The position numbers and the translations under genes are program-made. 31,384 nt of DNA from DASRJX01 sp035649235. Its GTDB lineage: Bacteria; Acidobacteriota; Polarisedimenticolia; Gp22-AA2. The notes beneath the pieces are model-generated. The model saw only the letters and a list, made by a program, of their open reading frames with translations. It ran no database searches and was not told where the DNA came from. This document shows, in pieces, positions 23,909 through 29,675 of this stretch. The stretch's first letter is position 1; every line of letters begins with the position of its first letter. The DNA lies in the NCBI GenBank assembly GCA_035649235.1, contig DASRJX010000088.1:1-31384 (forward strand), given 5' to 3'.

Positions 23909-25915
23909 ATGGTCGGCCGGCGCGCGCTGTTGGTGTTCGCGATCGCTCTCGCCTCGCGGCTCGTCTACGTGGCGGAGATCAGGACGCTGCCGTGGTTCGA
24001 CGTCCCGATCGTCGACGGGGTGAATTACCTTCGCACCGCCCGCACGATCGCCGGCGGCGACCTGCTGGGTGGATCGGGCGCGTTCTGGCAGCCGCCCCTC
24101 TATCCCTACTTCCTCGCCGTCCTGCTGCGGCTGTTCGGCGAGCGCATGGCCTGGATCTACGTCGTCCAAGCCGTCCTCGGCGCGCTCTCCTGCGTCCTCG
24201 TCTTCACCCTGGGCCGCCGGCTCTTCGGCGAGCGGGCCGGCATCGCCTCCGGCCTCATCATGGCCTTCTACGCTCCGCTGATCCATTTCGACGTCCAGCC
24301 GCTGATTCCCGTTCTGCACATCGTGCTGGCGCTCCTGGGGATCCTGCTCCTGCTCCGGGCGGGAGAGGCCGTCCCCGCCGGGGGCGGGAGCGGCGGAATG
24401 GAGCGCCCGGCCGCCCTCCGCTACTCGCTTGGCGGGCTGGCGTGGGGCCTCGCGGCCATCGCCACCCCGAACATCCTGCTCGCCGTCCCGGCCGCCGCGG
24501 CGTGGATCGCCTGGCGGGCCGCCCCCGCCGGCCCGAGGAACGGGCGGGCGCGCGCGCTGCCCGTCCTGGGATTCCTGCTGGGGATGGCACTTCCAGTCGG
24601 TCTCGTTGCGTCGCGGAACCTCGTGGTCGCCGGAGAGCCGGTCCTGATCTCCAGCAACTTCGGGATCAACTTCTACATCGGCAACACGGCCAACTACGAG
24701 CAGGCCATCCGCATCCGCCCCGGGGGGGAATTCCAGCGGCTGGCCCAGGAGCCGGAGAACGCCGGGGTCGTCGGCGCCGCAGCGCAGTCGCGCTGGTTCA
24801 CAGCGCGGGCCATGCAGTTCCTGATCGGGTATCCGGGCTCGGCCGTGCGCCTGTACCTCAGGAAGGCCCTCGATCTGGCCGCCGGCCGGGAGATCCCGCG
24901 CAACGAGAACATGTACGAGTACCGCCGCCATTCGTGGCTGCTCTCGGCTCTCCTCTGGCGCCGGCTGCTCTCCTTTCCGTTCGGCCTGCTGGCTCCCTTG
25001 GCCCTGGCCGGCGTGGTGGCCACGGCCGGAGAGGCGCGCTCCGAAGCCGGCGCAACACCGTCCGAAGAGCGGCGCGCGGGTCGGACGCTCCTCCTGCTCT
25101 TCGCCGGATCGTACGCGGCCTCCCTGCTGCTCTTCTTCCCGACCGACCGCTACCGCCTGCCGATCGTCCCGGTGCTGGCCGTGTTCGCCGGCGTGCTTTT
25201 GGCCACGCCGGCGCGCTCCCTGCGGCGCGCGCCCGTATGGGCGCTCCTCGCCGGCCTCGTGCTCTTCAACCTCGACGCGCTGACCCCGAGCGAATCGTGG
25301 CCCGAGGAGGAGGCGCTCAATCGCGCCTACGCCCTCCGCGTGAAGGGGCGGCGGGAGGAGGCGCGGCAGGAGTATCAGCGCGCCATCGATCTCAACCCGG
25401 GCCGCATCGATGGGTACAACACCCTCGCCGTCATGGCGGCGGAGGAGGGAGACTGGGAGCACGCGGTGTGGCGCTATCGGGAGCTGCTCGCCGTCGCCCC
25501 CGACTTCGTGGAGGTGCGGTGCAGCCTCGCCCAGGCGCTCCTGGCCCTGGGCCGGAAGGAGGAGGCGCGGCACGAATGGGAAACCGCGGCCTACCTCGTG
25601 CCCGCCGCCGGGGCGCCGCTCGCGGATCTCGCGCTGTCCTATCTCGAGGAAGGTCAGCCCGAGCCGGCCATCGACTATGCCCGCAGGGCGGTGCGGGCCC
25701 GGCCCGACCTGCCGGAAACCCACTTCGCGCTCGGCATGGCCGCCCGCGCCCTGCGCCACCGGGAGGAGGCGCTCCGGGCGCTGGAGGAGGCGGCGCGGCT
25801 GTTCCCCGAGGGCTCGCCCGGCCGCCAGAGAACCGAAGAGGTGCTCGGCAAGATGCGGAGCCGCGACCGCACGGCTCCGGCCCCCGGTCCTGCGGAACGC
25901 GCCGGGCCCGGATAG
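23909..25915 (+). CDS. PMT/ArnT-type (GT-C, GT39/GT83-like) membrane glycosyltransferase with C-terminal TPR domain
   Basis: A 668-residue protein in two parts. Residues 1-455 are a GT-C multi-pass membrane region of about ten helices with a first periplasmic loop (VPIVDGVNYLRTARTIAGGD) holding the presumed catalytic Asp. Other family marks are AFWQPPLYPYFLAVLLRLFG and FPTDRYRLPIVPVLAVFAG, a typical terminal block. Such enzymes transfer sugars from polyprenyl-phosphate donors to proteins or lipids outside the membrane. Residues about 465-660 form about five TPR repeats (EARQEYQRAIDLNPGRIDGY, EEARHEWETAAYLVPAAG, and others), probably outside the cell membrane and perhaps binding the acceptor. 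The ATG at 23909 has no clear ribosome site. A sigma-54-like sequence occurs about 67 bases upstream. Confidence 0.88.
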   Translation: MVGRRALLVFAIALASRLVYVAEIRTLPWFDVPIVDGVNYLRTARTIAGGDLLGGSGAFWQPPLYPYFLAVLLRLFGERMAWIYVVQAVLGALSCVLVFTLGRRLFGERAGIASGLIMAFYAPLIHFDVQPLIPVLHIVLALLGILLLLRAGEAVPAGGGSGGMERPAALRYSLGGLAWGLAAIATPNILLAVPAAAAWIAWRAAPAGPRNGRARALPVLGFLLGMALPVGLVASRNLVVAGEPVLISSNFGINFYIGNTANYEQAIRIRPGGEFQRLAQEPENAGVVGAAAQSRWFTARAMQFLIGYPGSAVRLYLRKALDLAAGREIPRNENMYEYRRHSWLLSALLWRRLLSFPFGLLAPLALAGVVATAGEARSEAGATPSEERRAGRTLLLLFAGSYAASLLLFFPTDRYRLPIVPVLAVFAGVLLATPARSLRRAPVWALLAGLVLFNLDALTPSESWPEEEALNRAYALRVKGRREEARQEYQRAIDLNPGRIDGYNTLAVMAAEEGDWEHAVWRYRELLAVAPDFVEVRCSLAQALLALGRKEEARHEWETAAYLVPAAGAPLADLALSYLEEGQPEPAIDYARRAVRARPDLPETHFALGMAARALRHREEALRALEEAARLFPEGSPGRQRTEEVLGKMRSRDRTAPAPGPAERAGPG

Positions 25916-25918
25916 CGA

Positions 25919-25927
25919 TGGTATAGT
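25919..25927 (+). promoter_or_regulatory. Extended -10 promoter for the DUF4136 pair
   Basis: TG-G-TATAGT (hexamer 25922-25927, 5/6). It is 35 bases before the first DUF4136 ATG and just past the glycosyltransferase stop. A recognisable -35 is absent. Confidence 0.5.
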
Positions 25928-25961
25928 TCGCGGCCACGGACACATTTCGAGGAGGACGGGG

Positions 25962-26495
25962 ATGAGGCTCGCGAAGATCTCGGTCGGGCTGGTCGGCGCT
26001 CTTGCGGCGGCGGGGACACTGGCGCTCGCGTCGGTCAGCGTCGATTTCGAGAAGAGCGTGGATTTCTCCAAGTTCAAGACGTACCAGTGGAAAGAGGGCA
26101 CGACCCTGCCGAACCCGATGATGCAGGAGCGCCTCAAGGCGGCGATCGAGAAGCAGCTGCAGGCCAAGGGAATCACGCCCGTGGCCGACAAGGCCGACCT
26201 GGTCGTGACCACTCACGCGCGGCTCGAGAAACAGACGAGCGTCGACCTGACGACCTACGGCTACGGCGGCTACTACGGCTGGGGCGGAGCGGGGATGTCG
26301 ACCTCCTCGGCCACCGTCCGGGAGATCCCGGTCGGCACGCTCATCGTGGACCTGGTGGACACCGGATCGAACAAGCTCGTCTGGCGCGGCTCCGGCTCGG
26401 ACGTGGTCAGCAACAAGCCCGAGAAGAACGAGGCCAAGATCAACAAGATCATCCCGAAGATGTTCAAGAACTTCCCGCCGGCGCCGAAGCAGTAG
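25962..26495 (+). CDS. DUF4136 domain-containing exported protein (first of pair)
   Basis: A 177-residue exported protein. The signal segment is VGLVGALAAAGTLALA, followed by VSVDFEKSVDFSKFKTYQW, the DUF4136 N-terminal signature. The rest alternates strands and helices and has a Gly/Tyr-rich patch (YGYGGYYGWGGAG), then GTLIVDLVDTGSNKLVWRGSG, the family's shared block. There is no lipobox Cys. The family is widespread and usually envelope-located; no function is proven. The GAGGAGG site is 7-8 bases before the ATG. The second DUF4136 gene follows after 25 bases. Confidence 0.88.
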   Translation: MRLAKISVGLVGALAAAGTLALASVSVDFEKSVDFSKFKTYQWKEGTTLPNPMMQERLKAAIEKQLQAKGITPVADKADLVVTTHARLEKQTSVDLTTYGYGGYYGWGGAGMSTSSATVREIPVGTLIVDLVDTGSNKLVWRGSGSDVVSNKPEKNEAKINKIIPKMFKNFPPAPKQ

Positions 26496-26520
26496 CCGGT
26501 CCCGGATGCCGGGAGACACC

Positions 26521-27096
26521 GTGAGCCGCACGCTGAGGATCTCGATCACCGCCCTCCTGCTGCCGTCGTGTCTCGCGACCGTCCTCCTGGCCGGCTCGGA
26601 AGTGGGGGCGGAGTACGACCGCCAGGCCGACTTCTCGAAATACAAGACGTACTCCTGGGGGAAGAAGCCGGACACGGGCAAGGCGGAGGCCGACGCGCGG
26701 ATCATGGAGGTCGTCGACGCTCAGCTGAAGACCAAAGGCTGGGAGCGGGTCGAGGGGGGGCCGTCGGACGCCGTGCTGGCGGCGATCGCCATCATTCGCG
26801 AGGACCAGCAGATCGATACGGCCTACTCGGGGTGGGGCTCCGGCTGGAACTGGTCGGGACCGGGTCCGCTGGCGGGCGCGGCCACCACCGTCCGCACCGA
26901 CAACCGGGTCGGCACCCTGGTGGTGGACATCTTCGACACCGGCACGAAGAAGGTCGTCTGGCGTGGCACCGCGAAGGGCACCCTGTCGCCCGAGGCCGAT
27001 GTCGAGGTGAACCGCCGCAAGCTGCAGCAGGCCGTGACCCGCCTGTTCAAGGGCTTCCCGCCCGCCAAGCCTGCAGAACCGAAGGGCGGCTCCTGA
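26521..27096 (+). CDS. DUF4136 domain-containing exported protein (second of pair)
   Basis: A 191-residue paralogue of the preceding protein, with YDRQADFSKYKTYSWGK and GTLVVDIFDTGTKKVVWRGTAKG in register with it. The signal segment is ITALLLPSCLATVLLAGS; a Cys inside it is not a proper lipobox because a hydrophobic run continues after it. The GTG at 26521 is preferred over the ATG at 26506 because GGGAG sits just before it. It carries an aromatic patch (SGWGSGWNWSGPG) instead of the Tyr-rich one. The pair probably arose by tandem duplication with strong divergence. It ends 4 bases from the convergent mglA, with no room for a separate terminator. Confidence 0.85.
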   Translation: MSRTLRISITALLLPSCLATVLLAGSEVGAEYDRQADFSKYKTYSWGKKPDTGKAEADARIMEVVDAQLKTKGWERVEGGPSDAVLAAIAIIREDQQIDTAYSGWGSGWNWSGPGPLAGAATTVRTDNRVGTLVVDIFDTGTKKVVWRGTAKGTLSPEADVEVNRRKLQQAVTRLFKGFPPAKPAEPKGGS

Positions 27097-27100
27097 GAGG

Positions 27101-27688
27101 TTACTTCCCCTTCCGCAGATCCATCAGGACCATCTTGGCGATGGTCTTGAGCGTCTCGAAGACGCCGGTGCCCTTGGAGGCGACCGCCTCGAAGATCGGC
27201 TCCCCCTTGAGGTGGAGGCCCTTCTTCATCTCCTCGAACGGCATGGCGGTCGGAAGATCGCGCTTGTTGAACTGCAGGACGTAGGGGATGGTCTTCAGAT
27301 CGTAGCCCTGTTCCCTGATGTTCAGCTCGAGGTTCTTGAGGGACTCGAGGTTGGCGTCCATCCGGGCCGCCTGCGAATCGGCGACGAACACCACGCCGTC
27401 CACGCCCTTCAGGATCAGTTTGCGGGAGGCGTCGTAGAAGACCTGACCGGGCACCGTGTACAGGTGGAAGCGCGTGCGGAAGCCCCGGATCTCCCCCAGA
27501 TCGAGCGGCAGGAAATCGAAGAACAGCGTGCGATCGGTCTCGGTCGCGAGCGAGATCAGCTTCCCCTTGGAGGTGGGGTTGGTCTTCTCGTAGACGAACT
27601 TGATGTTGGTCGTCTTGCCGCCGAGACCCGGGCCGTAGTAGACCAGCTTGCAGTTGATCTCGCGCGCCGCGTAGTTGATGAACGTCAT
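27101..27688 (-). CDS. mglA: MglA-type polarity GTPase
   Basis: A 195-residue Ras-like GTPase of the bacterial MglA family. It shows the P-loop YYGPGLGGKTTN, the MglA-specific TVPGQVFYDASR in place of the usual DxxG motif, and FNKRDL for base recognition. MglA-GTP marks the leading pole in Myxococcus and recruits gliding or type IV pilus machinery. It opens with MTFINYAAREINCKLVYYG, the family N-terminus. It is 28 bases downstream of its predicted GTPase-activating partner mglB on the same strand. No pilus or gliding genes are within the window, so the output here is unknown. Confidence 0.94.
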   Translation of the reverse strand: MTFINYAAREINCKLVYYGPGLGGKTTNIKFVYEKTNPTSKGKLISLATETDRTLFFDFLPLDLGEIRGFRTRFHLYTVPGQVFYDASRKLILKGVDGVVFVADSQAARMDANLESLKNLELNIREQGYDLKTIPYVLQFNKRDLPTAMPFEEMKKGLHLKGEPIFEAVASKGTGVFETLKTIAKMVLMDLRKGK

Positions 27689-27716
27689 GGGAGGGGCCCG
27701 GGACTCCTTCTCGACG

Positions 27717-28205
27717 TCAGTCGCTGAACAGCCGGTCGATGTCCTCGTCGGTGATCTCGGCGAACGGAGAACCGACCGCCGACTTCCTGGGCGCCGCGGA
27801 CTTGCTCCAGACGGTCTCCAGAATCGACTTCAGGTCGTTCGTGCCCCGCTTCACCCGCAGCCGCACCAGGCCGAGCGAGGAACGCTCGTCGAAGATGACC
27901 ACCAGGATCATCTTGCCGCCGACGACCGAGATGTGCAGGTTGTCGCGCTCCCCCTCGTGGAACAGGATCGAGAACTCCTTCTCGCCGATGAGCCGGGCCA
28001 GGGAGTCCGTCGCGGCGACGTTGCCGGCCGCCAGCGAAGCCAGGGCCGTCGTGTCCAGGGCGTCGATCTCACCCTGGGCGGCGATCTGCTGCCCGTTCTT
28101 GTCGACCAGGAAGACGATCTTGGCGTTGCAGTCGGTGCGGAGGCGGGAGATGACCTCGCGGATCTTCTCGTATTCCTCCGGGTGCAGCACCAGGTCGGAG
28201 GGCAT
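27717..28205 (-). CDS. mglB: MglB-type roadblock/LC7 protein
   Basis: A 162-residue Roadblock/LC7-domain protein, the GTPase-activating partner of MglA. The roadblock fold shows in KIVFLVDKNGQQIAAQG and LAAGNVAATDSLARLIGEKEF, then FHEGERDNLHISVVGGKMILVVIFD. The C-terminal extension (about 140-162, PFAEITDEDIDRLFSD) is acidic and helical, like the MglB tail. The ATG at 28205 has GGGAGG upstream. A promoter lies at 28280-28308. In the transcript it precedes mglA, as in Myxococcus. Confidence 0.92.
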   Translation of the reverse strand: MPSDLVLHPEEYEKIREVISRLRTDCNAKIVFLVDKNGQQIAAQGEIDALDTTALASLAAGNVAATDSLARLIGEKEFSILFHEGERDNLHISVVGGKMILVVIFDERSSLGLVRLRVKRGTNDLKSILETVWSKSAAPRKSAVGSPFAEITDEDIDRLFSD

Positions 28206-28279
28206 CAGTCTCGAACCTCCCGCGCGGCCCGTGCTGGGCCGGCCGCGGCCCGGATTCGGGGCATACCGGGCCGGCTGAG

Positions 28280-28308
28280 AATATGGTGGAACCCACGGGA
28301 AAGATCAA
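28280..28308 (-). promoter_or_regulatory. Candidate promoter for mglB-mglA
   Basis: TTGATC (28303-28308), 17 bases, CATATT (28280-28285) on the minus strand. It overlaps the last codons of the YkgJ-like gene. RNA would start about 65 bases before mglB. Confidence 0.5.
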
Positions 28309-28694
28309 CGCGACCGGATCGATGCGTCATGGCCTGTCGTCGGCACCGCGCGCCGGGATTCGACCTCTTCCCGAGGTCTGAACGAAAACCCGCACGGCGT
28401 GTCGGGCGCGATGATATCGCGATCCTTCAGGTCGCGCTCGTCGATGGGGAACAGCCGGCAGACCTTGGGCTTGACCTCCTGGATGGTGCAGCGGACGGGG
28501 TCGGACCGGCTGTCGAGGAGGGGGCAGGTGAACATGAGGCGGCAGCAGGCGCCGGTGCGGTTGCAGTCTCCGATCCTCCGGGCCAGGCTCCGCCTCACGT
28601 AGCCCGGCCGGAAATGCGCCAGGTAGAAGCGGCGCGCCTTGCCCCATCCGAGGATGAGCCGCTCGCGAGCCGAGAGCGAGGTCCGCAACGCCAC
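28305..28694 (-). CDS. YkgJ family cysteine cluster protein
   Basis: A 129-residue protein of the YkgJ/UPF0153 cysteine-cluster type. Its core is GDCNRTGACCRLMFTCPLLD-x7-CTIQEVKPKVCRLFPID-x13-C: a C-x(5)-CC-x(5)-C pattern followed by the family's C-x-x-(F/Y)P ending. It probably binds zinc or an iron-sulfur cluster; the role is unknown. The basic N-terminal helix (LRTSLSARERLILGWGKARRF) may touch membrane or nucleic acid. The GTG at 28694 follows GGAGGAGGTG, the best ribosome site in this neighbourhood. Its leader contains the stem-loop at 28729-28762. Confidence 0.82.
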   Translation of the reverse strand: MALRTSLSARERLILGWGKARRFYLAHFRPGYVRRSLARRIGDCNRTGACCRLMFTCPLLDSRSDPVRCTIQEVKPKVCRLFPIDERDLKDRDIIAPDTPCGFSFRPREEVESRRAVPTTGHDASIRSR

Positions 28695-28728
28695 GACGAT
28701 TCACCTCCTCCAATGACAGATCCGGCAT

Positions 28729-28771
28729 CCCGGGCGATTGCAGTTTCGTCATATCGCCCGGGGCTTTTTCC
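28729..28771 (+). terminator. Intrinsic-terminator-like stem-loop with T-run in the divergent gap
   Basis: CCCGGGCGAT (28729-28738) pairs perfectly with ATCGCCCGGG (28753-28762), a 10-bp stem with a 14-base loop. It is followed on the plus strand by GC-TTTTT-CC (T at 28765-28769). It lies between the divergent YkgJ-like gene and the response regulator, 60 bases before the latter. It would end plus-strand RNA reaching the regulator, or act as an attenuator. In the opposite direction it is a leader hairpin of the YkgJ-like message without a T-run. Confidence 0.6.
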
Positions 28772-28830
28772 GCGGCTTGGGGCCCGGTTCTGGTTGCCCC
28801 CCGGCCCCTCCGCGCCCTACCTTATTCCCT

Positions 28831-29298
28831 ATGCTGAAGCCTCTCGAACTGGTGGTCAGCGATTCCGGCACCCCGGCGTCCGGCCTCTGCGGCCAGACGC
28901 ATCAGGACGCGGGCCCCGACGAGCGCCATCGCATCCTCGCCGTCGACGACGACGAGATCATCCTCGATCTCATGGCCGAGACCCTGCGCGGCCAGCGCTA
29001 CCACGTAGACGTCGCCAAGAACTGCCAGGACGCGCTGCCGCTCCTGATGTTCCGCGACTATTGCGGCGTCATCCTCGATCTCCTGCTGCCGGACGCCAAC
29101 GGGCTGTCTCTTTACCGGCAGATCGCACGCCGCAAGCCGCTGATGAAGCCGCGGGTCATCTTCGTGACCGGAGCGATGGACAAGCGCGAGGCGCGCCGGT
29201 TCGTGAAGCTCCTCGACAACCGCGTCCTGCTCAAGCCGTTCCGTCTGGACGACCTGGTCGAGGCGGTGCGGCATCTCGAGGCGCGCGGGCTCCGTTAG
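28831..29298 (+). CDS. Single-domain response regulator (receiver only)
   Basis: A 155-residue protein with a 30-residue variable N-terminus and one CheY-like receiver domain, with no output domain. All phosphorylation residues are intact: acidic pair in AVDDDE (Asp39/Asp40), phosphoacceptor Asp83 in VILDLLLPDANG, Thr113 in FVTGA, and Lys135 in LLKPF. It probably relays or modulates a signal by protein contact. The ATG at 28831 begins a plausible reading. The frame stays open to a TTG at 28738, but that codon falls in the terminator-like stem. No good ribosome site is visible at either. No kinase is adjacent. Confidence 0.9.
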   Translation: MLKPLELVVSDSGTPASGLCGQTHQDAGPDERHRILAVDDDEIILDLMAETLRGQRYHVDVAKNCQDALPLLMFRDYCGVILDLLLPDANGLSLYRQIARRKPLMKPRVIFVTGAMDKREARRFVKLLDNRVLLKPFRLDDLVEAVRHLEARGLR

Positions 29299-29323
29299 AC
29301 CCGTCCGTCGCCGCCAGGCGCGC

Positions 29324-29620
29324 TCACGGACGCTCCCCCAGCTTGAAGGTCTTCCTGACGATCTCCATCCCCTCGTTCGCGAAATGGTTCGTCAGGATCC
29401 GGGCCGCGTAGTCCGCCGCCGCGGCGGCGGTGCCGCCGACCCATTGCTTCGGCAGGGCCGGGGCCCGCGGATCGAAGCGATCCATGTTCCAGATGGTGCC
29501 GTCCGGCAGCCTGACCACGGCGATGTAGTGCCCGGGCGCCTTGTCGACTTCGATGAGGTACGTCTCGTCCGTACGCTGCCGCGTGCGGACGACGTACTCG
29601 AAGGCCACTTCCCAGGCCAT
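29324..29620 (-). CDS. Hypothetical small protein
   Basis: A 98-residue soluble protein of unrecognised family. It begins MAWEVAFEYVVRTRQRTDET, contains an aromatic/charged beta-like first half (YIAVVRLPDGTIWNMDRFDP), and an Ala-rich helix in the second half (GGTAAAAADYAARILTNHF). No signal peptide, membrane segment or metal motif is seen. A perfect TATAAT 7 bases before the ATG implies a leaderless transcript, and no ribosome site is present. It is convergent with the response regulator (25-base gap) and sits downstream of the serine hydrolase on the same strand. Confidence 0.65.
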   Translation of the reverse strand: MAWEVAFEYVVRTRQRTDETYLIEVDKAPGHYIAVVRLPDGTIWNMDRFDPRAPALPKQWVGGTAAAAADYAARILTNHFANEGMEIVRKTFKLGERP

Positions 29621-29627
29621 GGGCGTG

Positions 29628-29633
29628 ATTATA
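29628..29633 (-). promoter_or_regulatory. Perfect -10 box, candidate leaderless promoter
   Basis: TATAAT on the minus strand ends 7 bases before the ATG at 29620. A transcript beginning 6-7 bases downstream would start at or next to the start codon. No matching -35 is seen in the very GC-rich DNA upstream. Confidence 0.4.
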
Positions 29634-29675
29634 CACCCCGGGATCCGGCGCGCGCCGGCCGCCGCCCGGGCCCGA

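Noticed and set aside
22337..26212. A 1291-codon minus-strand frame running through mscL and the glycosyltransferase region
   Set aside because: Only its last 300 codons (the DUF481 protein) carry motifs and a ribosome site. The rest is out of frame with mscL and antisense to the glycosyltransferase.
28729..28762. The leader hairpin of the YkgJ-like gene as a known riboswitch
   Set aside because: The loop and flanks show none of the conserved bases of riboswitch classes I know, such as c-di-GMP-I, preQ1 or SAM.
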